Source: Symsagittifera roscoffensis (lineage: Eukaryota > Xenacoelomorpha > Acoela > Convolutidae). Taken from it: DNA of 64,000 nucleotides. The stretch spans positions 53,208,473-53,272,472 of the forward strand of contig NC_087062.1 in assembly GCF_963678635.1 (NCBI RefSeq). Direction: 5' to 3'. Shown here in pieces: positions 21,901 through 31,564 of this stretch. Within the stretch, counting starts at the first letter, position 1. Every line of letters begins with the position of its first letter. A program made the translations under genes and the position numbers. Below the pieces are notes generated by a model. That model saw only the letters and a list, made by a program, of their open reading frames with translations, searched no databases and was not told the origin of the DNA.

Positions 21901-22573
21901 TTTCGATCTCTTGCTTCAGCCGTTGTTCTATTTCTTTCGCTGCCAGGTCCTGTGTCACTTTGTTGATAGCTTCCGCCGCCGCCTTCTCATAATTTATCTC
22001 TAGGGCGTTCCTTGCCGTGGCCTCTGTTGCACTGTTAACTTGCGTTACAGCTTTCACTGTTTTCGTCGGCAGTTCCGCACTTGGTGTTTCTAGATTTTTC
22101 GTTTCAAATTCACCTTGTCTATTTCTCTGGTTCTGTACCGCTGCTAACGCCAACTTGTGTTTTGGATGACTCTGATTCTTGACCGCCTCCCAAAACAACG
22201 GACAGTCCATCCTGAAGTGCCCCTCCTGGTTGCAGAAGAAGCATCTTGCACCTATTTTGATGATCAAGCCACTATAGAACTCGTGTTCCTCCATCTGGCT
22301 CATATCTTCCTCATCGGGCGCATATCCCAAACTCTTCATGCCCTGCTGGTATGTCGTGCAATCCGCCACATGATGGTCAGCTGACCCGCAGTTCGCGCAT
22401 GATCTGCGTTTGTCCATATCATCTCTGGGCTTGTACCATGACGACCTTTGTGGCTGACTCCCCCCTTGCGTATTCCTGTTGTCTGAGTACGAGTATTTCT
22501 TGGGTTTCATTAGCATGTTTTCTCTTGACTTCTGCCTCATCTCTTCTGGAGTTGGTGCACTGTCTTTCGACAA
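18821..22573 (-). CDS. pol: Pol: zinc knuckles, aspartic protease, reverse transcriptase, RNase H
   Basis: This is a 1250-codon open frame. Two CCHC knuckles (C-x2-C-x4-H-x4-C) lie at residues 59-72 and 111-124. The retropepsin has LLDTGA at 416-421 and ILGRDF at 491-496. The reverse transcriptase spans about 780-960 with LDLGSAFWQ (first Asp near 839) and YVDD at 904-907. The Ty3/Gypsy connection FLGFANYYREFI follows. RNase H has DTDAS (1052-1056), a Glu near 1099, VDN near 1124 and ADSLSK near 1166. All key residues are present, so the polymerase core is not obviously dead. There is no ATG at the start (TTG at 22573). The frame is the direct continuation of gag across one TAA (22577-22579), implying Gag-Pol readthrough or a point mutation. 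After RNase H the reading frame breaks near 19010. Confidence 0.93.
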   Translation of the reverse strand: MSKDSAPTPEEMRQKSRENMLMKPKKYSYSDNRNTQGGSQPQRSSWYKPRDDMDKRRSCANCGSADHHVADCTTYQQGMKSLGYAPDEEDMSQMEEHEFYSGLIIKIGARCFFCNQEGHFRMDCPLFWEAVKNQSHPKHKLALAAVQNQRNRQGEFETKNLETPSAELPTKTVKAVTQVNSATEATARNALEINYEKAAAEAINKVTQDLAAKEIEQRLKQEIERQKMNKALSCSQSIPEAVAGSTKNGNCNTVKMVTGKPFGITKIGARIMSIITVGGHEVTRNLSEPSDQTIMHIDVYADYLSCISPQTTSRALRALLTRGGSKSVRVDNRYTEAYGPHEVKLNIDGINIYTKTMITCDEDLIGQIYVGKEELKVRSIGHCAMLEEDAMHIGTEADVTAHVLDISGKKTQLRGLLDTGAVLSVIPIETWERMGFNKNDLIDSRIQLSAANKGALRVLGRTPIIALNLGERNLWMSFLVVENLDESDQFILGRDFIRNFDVAIDLNNAMFRIRNPDRRYAIKPVNLIMANETKAPVFLSRRVRLKANEAAIVSLRMKKYNGLCANKQVCIVPNPNSQSAAVLGRSFSITKSGLCVSVLLNTLDIPITIQRGRKLGNALPVKTRYEMTENHKQNEVVDCPNHRDKICILRQLKKIKGSSGLVKSLKSETDDGLSSCSNFPERPTLDEMQSNKPVLPEIEHLRGKLTDEQLEAIKDVLERNEEVFSTHKADIGCCNFVEHEIELEENAIPHREGARRMTPHKSDACRKEIETLLEYHMIEPSKSPWACGVVMAKKKGDQLRFCCDFRYLNSVTVKDAYPIPRIDESLSKLGDAKLFTTLDLGSAFWQVPLRKQDRDKTGCACELGLFQWKRMRFGLCNATATFQRLMAHALIGVTKKYGNLVMCYVDDVVIATPTMEDHIEKLDEVFACMKRSGLKCKPSKCEILKDSIKYLGRMVDRHGIRPDPDAVEAVLTWKSPKTEHQLMSFLGFANYYREFIKGYADKVYPMQQLMRHKGKKFTWNNAVEESFQRKKKELCEAPVLGMPTEKAMYVLDTDASVVAISGILHQEQEWNGKTVLRPIAYGSKVLSDTEMKYGAPKAEMFAVVTFVEKYRAYLGSEPFKLRVDNRALSWLKTYSMDQSYIGRWIVRLDGYNMIIEHRTRDKHQNADSLSKKTEFYERQEQREAVRPGQGNVRQSSTHEMVGQIRQTNRRSPRITKRNSGENNLEKEPRDADRNNAQVKDREGDAQSKRL

Positions 22574-22576
22574 TGT

Positions 22577-23205
22577 TTAGTATGTTGCTAACATCGTTCT
22601 CAAGTCATCACTCTTTACCCCATCAATGAACTTTGAGGCCATGCTGAAGTTCCTTCTATTGGTAGATTCTTCCGGGTCACTCCTTCTTCTCAAGCTCTCA
22701 AGATCATCTAGGAACCTGTCTATCGATTCATCGTGCCTTTGCCTTCTCTTTTCAAATCGCATCATCGCTTGATGACCCTTCATGCCTGAGCCGAATCGAT
22801 TTAACAATATTTCGAAGATTTTGTCCGCTGTATCGCGTTCCTCTTCTTTCTTCGCAACCACGCATTTCAATGCCGTGCCTTCCAGGTTGCTCAGTATCGC
22901 CGTGCATGCTTGCCTCTCATCGTTCAAGTTGTCTTGTTCCAAGTGCAACCTCATGACTTCTACCCAAGTGTCAATGCATCCGTCTGAATCACCTTTGAAT
23001 GCTTTTGGTTTCTTGGATTTGTTGCTTCCTCTGTCACTCGTGTCGGTGTTCCTTGTGGCGAAGGCTTCTAGTGTCCTGTTCATCATTTCCCAGAGGCTTG
23101 CCCATGTCATGGCATCTGGTCCCACGTTGTTGTGAGTCGTGGAGTCCCCTGGACCACTGGTTGTGTTCGCTGTTCCACTTTTCATAATAGCCTTGCCCCC
23201 CCCCC
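22577..23205 (-). pseudogene. gag: Gag, capsid-like C-terminal part
   Basis: This resembles Retrotrans_gag-type capsid sequences: AFKGDSDGCIDTWVEVMRL near the start of the capsid, FEILLNRFGSGMKGHQAM, then FEKRRQRHDESIDRFLDDLE as the major homology-like region. It ends MLATY and TAA at 22577-22579, in frame with pol. The upstream end is set by the C10 run at 23196-23205, where the frame changes from the N-terminal Gag segment. The zinc knuckles lie after the stop, in the pol frame. Confidence 0.8.
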
Positions 23206-24311
23206 GGTGCCGTACTCGCAGCTTCCCGGGGTACTGGTAACGGTGTTGACTGTCGTTTGTTCCTTTGTGGTTCCACGAAGTCAACTCTATTACCTTGTGT
23301 CCGCTCCGCCGCTGGCCTGTCTTGTGGTGTTGAATTCCTCAAGATAGCGTCTAACTTTGTTTGTATTGCACTTGAGCTCTCAGCCTGGTCCCTACTCATC
23401 GTATCCATTCTCGTTTCCAAACTCCCCAACTGGCTATTCACTGCGTCATATAGCTGCTTCATTTCTCGCATGTCCTTTCTGATGTTCTTGTCTCGCTCTT
23501 CATCAGTGGTGTCTATTTTGCCCGACATCTGCTGAAGCTTTTCCTCTGTTGCTCTCGCTAGATGGAAATAGCTGTCCAGGTATTCATGTTTGTTGTTTCT
23601 TATTTCCTTCCTTATCACATCTCTATCCTCTTCGCTGTGCTTCAGTTTCTCGTCTATCTGATCTAGCTTCGCCATCAAATCACCTAGCTCAAGAGTAGCT
23701 GTTCCATGGTCCGTTGTTGTCCTGTTGTCAGGACAGTTGTTGGGACAGGTTGTCCTGTTGTTGGTCGCTGTTCCCGGTCTTTTCTGATCCTCGTTTTGGT
23801 CGGTGTCTGTCGTTCTCGTGGAAACTGTTCCGAATGTTCTGCCTTTCTCGGCTTTCGTCTCCGCCACTGCTGCGTCTCTCGATTTCATTCCGACCATCAT
23901 CGCCAATCTTTCAGTAAAAGACGTTCTTTTTGCTTGAGACTCGTCCTTCACCGTTTCTGGCGTGTTGCCTGCTGTTTCTTCCACGTTGTCTATCGGTGAG
24001 AACTCCATGGGCTCCGGATTAGGTTCTTCCGCATTGGGCATCGGAGTTGACTTTGTCGTTTTCTTTCCCACTTCATCCACACTTTGATCCGGTGTCTCTA
24101 GTTCAATCTCGATGGTGGGTTCTGCTTGTTTCCCTTCCGTGCCCTCTTTTGCTCTGTTCTCTGTATTACTCCTCGTGTTGACCATGCTAACTGAAAAGTT
24201 CTTCTTTGTTACTTTTGGACCCATTGATGACGTTTTACTTAGCGACGAGTTATACTTTGTCTTCGCTTCGGTAGATCTTTTTTCAGCCACCGGTACCCTG
24301 CTCCGCCTCAT
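23034..24311 (-). pseudogene. gag: Gag, N-terminal part, coiled coil
   Basis: A 425-codon frame starts with ATG at 24311, the first minus-strand Met after the leader. Residues about 1-200 are polar and disordered with basic and Thr-rich stretches; about 215-320 form a helical coiled coil. The frame meets the capsid frame at the C10 homopolymer 23196-23205; the portion of this frame left of that point (23034-23195) is probably a shadow. One base gained or lost in the C-run would restore continuity, so this may be a mutation, slippage or a sequencing artefact. Confidence 0.75.
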
Positions 24312-24571
24312 TATTTTTATTTACAATTGTTCCTATTTACAGTATTACTATCTACATATTTCTACTCTAAGGTTAAAACCTCTTTTGACAAAATCTTATA
24401 AAAAGATATTTACAATTTGCTAAAAACAACGTTTCCTGAGCTTTTTGAAAATTCTATATGTTCTTGATCCCTACAGTACCGGATCTTTAGGATTGGATAG
24501 AAAATTTGATTTTGCGTTTGGTTACTTCAACCAGTCTTAGTAGTCTTTTAGTACCGTCACCCCCTTCTTTA
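24312..24571. other. Leader upstream of gag; no gene seen
   Basis: An AT-rich stretch lies between gag and the minisatellite. If the element is organised normally, the primer-binding site should lie here or just to the right. No convincing match to a tRNA 3' end was found on the minus strand. Confidence 0.4.
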
Positions 24572-25153
24572 TACTGTTCCAAGACTTCCTCTCTACTGTC
24601 CCAAGACTATTCAGTGTTGTCCCAGTACTTCTTGTTAGTGTCCCAAGACTACTGTCCCAAGACCCCTGCCCTAAGACTACTGTCCCAAGACTAGTGTCCC
24701 AAGACTACTGTCCCAAGACTACTGTCCCACGACTAGTGTCCCAAGACTACTGTCCCAAGACCACTGTCCCAAGACTAGTGTCCCAAGACTACTGTCCCAA
24801 GACCACTGTCCCAAGACCACTGTCCCAAGACTAGTGTCCCAAGACTACTGTCCCAAGACCACTGTCCCAAGACCACTGTCCCAAGACCACTGTCCCAAGA
24901 CCACTGTCCCAAGACCAGTGTCCCAAGACCACTGTCCCAAGACCACTGTCCCAAGACTACTGTCCCAAGACTAGTGTCCCAAGACTGTTTCGTACCAAGA
25001 CTGCTCTGGTCCAAGACTGTCCCAAGACTGCACCGTCCCAAGACTGTCCCAAGACTGCTCTGTCCCGAGACTGTCCCAAGACCGTGTTGCTCCAAGACTG
25101 TCCCCAGACTGCAATGTCCCAAGACTTCTTCGGTACTGTCCCAAGACTTGTCA
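24572..25153. repeat. Minisatellite, 14-bp unit CCACTGTCCCAAGA and variants, copy 1
   Basis: The region consists of tandem CCACTGTCCCAAGA/CTACTGTCCCAAGA units, regular at about 24640-24985 and degenerate (CAAGACTGTCC variants) to 25153. Open frames across it on both strands are by-products of a 14-bp period (42 bp or 14 residues in phase) and are not genes. The left end of the 6.8-kb direct repeat falls inside this array. Confidence 0.95.
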
Positions 25154-28100
25154 CTGAGTGTCTGGATGTAGGATCTCTTCTTCTTCGTTGTGGGGACTCT
25201 TGAACCACTGTACCGTTTACCACCACTTGAGCTCTAGTAAAAATTTTCCCAAAATCCCTATCTTAATGGCCAAAACCCAAATACTGACCCCCCTGTATTT
25301 ATCTCCCTCTCGTTGTTTCAGGCTATTTGAAACCCTCAATTCCTCGCAGGTATCTTGTGATCACCTGTTCGTTCGTATACCAACAACAAATATTCACCAA
25401 AACGTAAAAATTTAAACAGTAAAAATTTCAAAAACAGAGATGAACCCACCTAAAATTCAAGGTTGACTGATGTCAATCTTTGTCCGAAAAAATATCTGGT
25501 ACCCGATTGCCACGCGTTTTCCTCCCCCCTGCTAGCGATCTTATGGGGTATCACAAAAACTGTATATGTCCGTTCCCCCCCTACCAATCCGACCAGGGTA
25601 CCTACCTTAACTCGATGTTAAACTTGGATATCCGCTTCTTATAACCAACGCGTGTAAATATCTAATGTAACTAAATCGACGATGCCGAACAATTAGTTAC
25701 TCTAACGTGTCCCCCCTTTTTACAATTTACAACCGCTAACCTCTAACCTAACCAGCCCCCCTTCTAACCTCCCCCCTCTTTAGCCCCCCTCTTAAGCCGA
25801 AAAATCCCTTAAGCGCCGGATGCTAAACCTCTCGAGAGAAAACCGTAGACCTGTTTCCATGCCTGCTTGTGTAAAAACTTCCTCAAAACAATGGGGCTCC
25901 GCTTATCGAATTTTACACTTATCTCCTGTAATGTGATGTGGATTTTAACGATGCCCGTTTGCCCAACTTGAGAACACCCCGGTGCGTCCTCTTCTTGTTG
26001 TAGTGATCCCGTGCTGGTTGTCCGTACTCTAGAACGTGCACTGCACTTGACACCAGCACCACCTTCCCACTTGGCTGGTCCCCTCTTCCAGTCAAGTCTC
26101 CCTGTGGTCCGGTTCAGTCCTTGTGAACCACTTTCCCACTCGGCTGGTCACCTTTTCCAGTCAAGTCTCCTAGTGGTCCGGCTAGGTTTCAAGCTATCTG
26201 AAAACCCTTAACAACGCCTTCCACTCGGGCACCTTTTTGAGGTCACTGGTTTAGATTGCTAGATTGATCGAAACGATCGGTCTTATAAAACAGTATGGGT
26301 ATACTATTTAATTAATATAAAGGTTTGATCCAACTGATCTGGTATCAAAGTCACTGTCTTTTTGTTTTATGGTTTTTGTTCCTTTTTCTATACTTTTTTC
26401 TTGTTTTTGTTACGCTTTTTGTCTTTTTGCTCGTGTTTTTGTCCCCCTAGTTACCCCCCCCCCTTACTCGGTTAGCTAGGCCTCGTTCGGAGAGGGTACC
26501 AGGAAGTTTTCTCAAGTTTTCTTAAAAAGCTATCACGGTACAACCGGAAGGTTTACACGTTCCCGCTGAACCGTACCACCGGTACTCTAGAATGGGCATG
26601 CAGCCCGGAGCTGTGTCAAGTGGGTTCGACTCCGTAGTCATGATGTCTTAAAAACACCCAGGAGCGCCATAAAATTACTATGTAGCAGTCGCCTACTTCG
26701 GTCACATATGAGGCTTAAGAAAAATAGGCCCTATAACCATTGGCTCAAGAGTCAGGGACACTATCTCTTGTGTTTTTCTACCTCAAGAACGGTCGGAGCC
26801 AATTCGGTTCGCTTGCGACATGAGACTAGAACCCGTTACAGCTTAAAGGCCACTACCAAAATATCCCCCCACTCTAGAAAATAAGAACGTCCCCATACTA
26901 AGGTCTCGAGATACCCAAAATACACGAACGCCGTTAAAAACAGGGACGGAACAATCTGTTAAGTTACTTTTTATTGGACAGTGGAACTTTGATCCATTTC
27001 AGATGGATCAACCTAAAACTCGCCTTATCTCAAAATAACAATCATAAAACACACTCGAGAAAACTAAGTTTGGAACTCATATGTCGACACACTCGAGAAT
27101 AGGGAGTAATTAAATTGATGAGCAACTCGAGAATTAAATAAAATAACTTGAGTAGTTCAATACTAATCAGTTTTAATAAAGGAAATAAGTTTTGACTCTA
27201 GCATTGAAGTTTTAGTCTGAACCATTGGGACACTCCAGCTGTCCACCTTTCCGTTGAAGGTTCACTCTAGTTCAGTTCGAATAATTGTACTCTTCTCTCG
27301 CGATTATCTCGTCTCCTATTTCAGGATGAGACGGCTCTACTCGTGTCTTATTTTGTATCTGGAAATTGCGAATAGCAATTTCCTGCTGTTTTCTTAAGTA
27401 CTTTCCCGCTATTGTAAAATCTGTCGTTCTGATTTTTCATTTTGTGTTTTCAGTTGTTGCGAGAAAACTGAGCATGACAGGCTCCATTCGAAATTTTGAA
27501 AAATAAAACTTCACTCCAAAATCACGTTTATTCGTGTCCCTCAAGGTCAAACTTCCAGAAATGACCGACTGGCACACTGTCAACTCTCAAGGTCAGCGGC
27601 CACCACTTCGAAATTGCATCTTTTTCCATTCTGGTCGAATGTCACATACTCCCCGGACAGCCCGGTCAATGTCCCCATTGAATCTCGTAGTCTTTGTAAA
27701 AATGGTAGTGTCATCGAACAGAATTTACAAAATGCACGAAATCACTCTTATCCACGTCATATCGACTCACTGCAGAATACAAATGGCATCATACTACACT
27801 ATTATAGCCTTCCAAATTCTCTCACCAATCTGCACTTTCGAGGATATACTTAAGACAAAATATCTTTTCAGACTTCCAATGTCTATGTCCCGATTTCAAA
27901 CTTTTTCTTCTAGGTTTAAAAGTGTGGGAACGCAGAAGTCCTGCCAACCCACAAACTAAAATTATCCTACTATGCTTCTTCCCTTCGGAAATTTAGTTGT
28001 TACTTGTCCTGAATGTTAAAACTAAGGAACTCTGTGGTTAGAAGGAACAATGAAATAATCTCCTTCTTCAAGAGATTACCCAAGCCTTTTATGTCACCAC

Positions 28101-28450
28101 AAAGTGATCAGTTGTCCTAGTTGATTAAGACAATCATGCAGGCTGGGGCTGGAATATTTTAATATATTCTTCACTCAAGCCTTTCTAAATAAATAGTAAG
28201 TGTCTCTAAAGCCACTAACTAAAATCATATTGCAAATTTATAAATGCAACAAATTCTTTAATCTCTCTAAACGTTTCAATTGCAAACTTAGTTGCTTTGT
28301 TTCTCATTTGAGTTTTTTGTCACAAACAAATCAATTCTGAGTTTTAACATCTTCTCTTTCGTCTGTTATTTGTTTCTGCTTTTGTTCGTCGTTTAGAAGT
28401 TCTTAAACTGCTAAATTCTTCTAATTTTCTTTCTTTTTGCATCTTGTTTT
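25154..28450 (-). other. Non-coding stretch, candidate LTR/UTR of the large element, copy 1
   Basis: No convincing gene. The stretch is downstream of B' and upstream of gag on the minus strand, which is where a 3' LTR/5' LTR would sit in adjacent elements. It has C-rich runs (for example C10 at 26454-26463), poly-T tracts, and several ACTCGAG/ACTTGAG motifs (about 27050-27160). The LTR ends could not be set, because the only second copy is the duplicated block, which also includes the flanking sequence. Confidence 0.45.
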
Positions 28451-28461
28451 TCGGCCATTTG

Positions 28462-31021
28462 TTAATGTTTCATCTCCTCCTCCTGCGACAATGACTCCGC
28501 ACTTTCAGTTTCTGTGTCTTGCAACACGTCGGTAGCTATTCTGACGCTGTTGGAAGCAGTCGTCCAACACTTCTGCTCGTCTACTCTTTGTTTACAACAA
28601 GATAGAGGATCCACGTTAGATTCTTTATTTCGGCAGAAGCTGTTGTGGAGGCACAACGTCACGTTTCTCTCCAAGATTTCCTTCAACATCTCTTCCTTTT
28701 CCCTTCCTCACATTCGCTTGTTCTAGAAGTTCTCTTCGCGGCGGTGGTCACTGCATTCCGATGAGTTACAAAAGCTCGCTTAAAAGCTCCTGCTCCAATG
28801 TCCAGCTGATACACACTGTACACTCTGCTGTGTTTCGACATATGTTTCTTGGCATACTCGTACAACCATGCAGTCATGTTGGCTCTAAACCATGGCATCA
28901 GTCTTCTTCTGGTCCATCGGAATATTCAAGATTTTGCACATTGTCTCAAAAAGATTTAAATCTTTTAGGCAATCCAATTGCTGTAACTGTTCTCTCGTCG
29001 GCGTCTCCTGTCTATTGTTTTCTTTCACATGAGCTTCCAGCCATCGTATTGCCATCATACCTCCACTATAACTATCGTTATGGGCAGTGATGAGTCCGGT
29101 AAACCCATGGAGAGCAACTCTCCACAGTCCCAGATCAACATCAGATTACTACGCCCGGGGTACCACCATGTTTGTAGCAAGCAATCGCAGGGGAACTCAT
29201 CATGTGTTGACATGATGCTCCTCCAATTACGTTTTCCGGAAGCTTCCAGTAGTGGTTTCACTTCCATCATCACTCGGTGGACTTCATCATTCTCATCTGC
29301 TGCATTGTAATCCGTGACTGTTGATCGTTTCTGCTTTTGTCTTTCAAAGTCACTGAAGTTCCCACTGGCGTATCCCATGAACTTGTTTCCCAGCATCGAT
29401 TCTAACTCCTCTTTGGTTCTCTCCGGAACTGCTGAGAATATTTTGCACTTTAACTCATGAGATTTTTCTGACATTCTTGCTAGTCTTACGCATTTCGGCA
29501 CTGAGAAGGCTTGATCCAAGATCGTTCTCGTACTCTTCATATCCACCGCTACGAAATGCACTGGGTATCTGCTTTTGCAAATTGGAGCTAATGTCGATCC
29601 CACCAAATATCGCGCTCCCGACGGTTTACGATAAATTTCATTGTGCCGGATGTTCATTTCCGCCTCGATCGCTTCCCTCCACTTTCCTATGTGCTTTTGC
29701 TCAGTCTGCAAAACTCCTGGAAACACTTCTACACTGATGGCAAGGACCATCTCATGCTTTTGTTCTAGATTCAATAGTGACTTTCAAGAACCAAACATGC
29801 TGTAGAATCCTAGTGCAGTCACTAGATTCACCTCGGTTCCTCCATGGCAATCTGCAATCAGTTCCGTTTCTGCTTTCGCCTTCATCACAATGTTCCCAAA
29901 CAAAATAATCAGTTGCTTGTGTTGCTTCTCCAGGGTCTTTACGAAGTCCAGACCTCCACAGATGTGACCTTCCAGTCCACAGACTTCTGCCAGACAGCTA
30001 CCAGGTTTGACCCAGTCCTCTGGATCCCAGCCAGGCAACTCTACCTTGTCTTCTCCGTTGCCCTTAGAGTCTGTTGTCATCAAATTATAGATGATGTTCA
30101 GGTCACGCAAGTTACAGTCCGAATTCAGTTCCCTCTGCACATCTTGTGTCGCTCGCAATATCAAATAGGCGCTGGGACTCGGACACCATGATGGTTCCAT
30201 TAGTTTTCACACTACCATCAAACTCGTTCTCAGCAATTCGTCTGAGAATCCCAATCAAAACTCCACTCGGTTGTCCGATTTTGGCAAAGAAGGTGCAGTC
30301 ACCTTTTCTTCTAAGACTAGTCCCAGCCTGGTCTGCTGATTAGCAGCGCTTTTTATCGTTGCAATCCTTGACGTCCAGAATCTTAGCAACACTGCCTGCT
30401 CGTAATCATAAAGCAATCGCCTATGTCTTCATTTAGGAAAGGGTTGTACGCTATCCCTATGATTCCGGATATGTAACTGTATGATTTCTTCCTGATTGGT
30501 CCACAGTATTCACTGGATTTCGGCAGTGCTCCCATAGATTCTTTCGAGAGGCTCAGCTCCTTGTTTGAGAACCTCCTTATTTCGTCTATTTTCTTCATCG
30601 GTTCTAATTCCACGGGTTCTTTCATGTTTACTCGCATTGGTTTGCTCTGATATATGTCCAAAAGAGCTAGCAAGAGCAAGGCTTTCGTTCGCTCATCGCC
30701 TTCCCTTAGCATCTTGACACAATTGCTCAATGCTGGTACTGTAATTTGTTCTATCAAAAATCGAACGAAACAGAGAGCGTCTCTCCGCTTCGCGCACGCT
30801 ACTGCTGCTCCTTCTTGGGTCATCAGATCTCTCATACTCGTCCTTAAGAACACCTTCTCCGCTTTCGATCTTTGTCTTTCTTCCGAGTCATATTCCCCGC
30901 GCGTCGGTCCAATCATACACCAAGCGAACCTCAGTTGTAACTCTGTTCTCACATAGGGTATTGCTATCAACGCATGGTTCTTATCTCTTCTTCGAAGTAT
31001 CGCAACTCTATTGCTCTCCAT
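28462..31021 (-). pseudogene. B' (diverged homologue of gene B), copy 1, multiply frameshifted
   Basis: Pieces in order: 31021-30383 (212 codons, ends after YNPFL like B1); the next frame containing LLRFWTSRIATI, matching B2; 30200-29784 with PGSCL, GH-C and VTALGFYS; 29774-29055 with the shared SVPKCVRLARMS motif and WWYPG; then AIRWLEAH, ETMCKI and IPMD, matching the last B residues in the tandem unit. Beyond this, B' continues through 28898-28683 and 28689-28462, giving the natural C-terminus that is absent from the amplified B copies. Full-length B is thus about 850 residues. The first frame ends at the same place as in B, and the B2 frame overlaps it. Function is unknown. Confidence 0.75.
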
Positions 31022-31115
31022 GGAAGGCTCACTAACTGCTCGATCGTTTCCACGGGCATTTCAGAAAATACCAGAGTCCAGTATGCCTTCTGCTTCAGGG
31101 TGGTGCCTTGCATCA

Positions 31116-31364
31116 TCATCTCCAAATAACCTTCCATGGCACTTTGGCTTCCAGAGCCATCAAGTGTCCTCTGGCCGAATTTTCGTACTCTAACATATCT
31201 ATGTATCCACCGGCGGGTTCATCAATCGATACAATATCCGAAACTTTAAGTCGGTTATGTTCCACTGGGACTAGCTGTCCTACAACGCTTCCCTTTCCGT
31301 GATTCATGGGAGACGGTTTAAAGTCTTTAAGAGTGCTCGCTCCACATTGGCTGAGTATCTCCAT
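31116..31364 (-). pseudogene. A' fragment: N-terminal part of a diverged gene A, copy 1
   Basis: An 82-codon frame next to B' in the same order as A-B. It aligns loosely with the ordered N-terminal region of A through a shared VP, a D-AG--Y---L-EY pattern and spacing. The acidic middle and basic tail of A are absent, so the gene was internally deleted or cut. Confidence 0.5.
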
Positions 31365-31460
31365 TTCTAACGTCTCTCCATTTCTAACGTCTCTCCATTT
31401 CTAACGTCTCTCTGCAGATACTCTCTCCACATTGGCTGAGTATCTCCATTTCTAACGTCT
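31361..31460. repeat. Short tandem/dispersed 17-bp repeat TCCATTTCTAACGTCTC
   Basis: Three adjacent units plus one more after a spacer. The same cluster occurs at 38178-38280, where the 6.8-kb repeat ends. It sits at the A' 5' side and marks the right break point of both blocks. Confidence 0.85.
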
Positions 31461-31486
31461 CTCAACCTTGGCAACGAAAGGTTGAT

Positions 31487-31555
31487 AACTAAGATCGAAA
31501 GAAGAGAAGGTGTTCTTAATGACGAGTATGAGAGATCTGATGACCCAATCTCGGA
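31487..31555 (+). repeat. Inverted fragment of the B' N-terminal coding region
   Basis: GAGAAGGTGTTCTTAATGAC and following bases up to GATGACCCA are the reverse complement of about 30822-30885 inside B', with a few changes. The B' fragment is therefore placed in the opposite direction (its sense strand is plus here), between the two 6.8-kb copies and directly next to minisatellite copy 2. Confidence 0.85.
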
Positions 31556-31564
31556 ATCCACCTT

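Larger units (their letters stand above)
1..24311 (-). mobile_element. Giant Ty3/Gypsy-type LTR element, internal region (left end outside window)
   Basis: All coding in this stretch is on the minus strand. It is ordered as an LTR retrotransposon: gag, zinc knuckles, protease, reverse transcriptase, RNase H, integrase. Non-standard genes follow: macro-like, coiled coil with SGNH hydrolase, and unknown genes A and B. RNase H before integrase and the FLGFANYYREFI-type connection place it with Ty3/Gypsy (Metaviridae-like) elements. More than 24 kb of internal sequence is unusually long for the group, and the element continues past the left edge. GC content looks clearly higher than in the AT-rich DNA right of 38.3 kb. 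Several frameshifts and stops mean this copy cannot make all its proteins. LTR boundaries were not identified. Confidence 0.85.
24650..31475. repeat. 6.8-kb direct repeat, copy 1
   Basis: Nearly identical to 31562-38292. It contains minisatellite, ~3.3 kb of non-coding DNA, decayed B', the A' fragment and a short 17-bp repeat cluster. Differences seen are the minisatellite length, an 11-12 bp insertion in copy 2 near 35081 (ttttcttttcag), the length of a C-run (26454 versus 33258) and scattered substitutions. The break points lie in simple repeats (minisatellite on the left; after the 17-bp repeats on the right). Confidence 0.92.

Noticed and set aside
24775-25226. Long open frames rich in VVLGQWSWDSGLGT-type repeats over the minisatellite on both strands
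   Set aside because: These are a direct consequence of a 14-bp period without stops, with no start context or domain. Treated as a repeat.
26283-26353. Plus-strand TATAAAA followed by TGGTATCAAAGTC, resembling an LTR promoter and primer-binding site
   Set aside because: No plus-strand gag or pol follows, all element coding is on the minus strand, and the tRNA 3' end it would imply does not fit tRNA geometry well. Both copies of the 6.8-kb block carry it, so repetition is not independent support.
26610-26640. GGTTCGACTCC, a perfect B-box-like sequence at about 26626
   Set aside because: No A box at the right distance, and the flanking T-stem bases do not pair. Not called a tRNA or SINE.
27534-27959. 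A 141-codon plus-strand frame in the candidate LTR (also 34339-34764)
   Set aside because: Its conservation is only due to the recent block duplication. The composition is not protein-like and no domain is seen.
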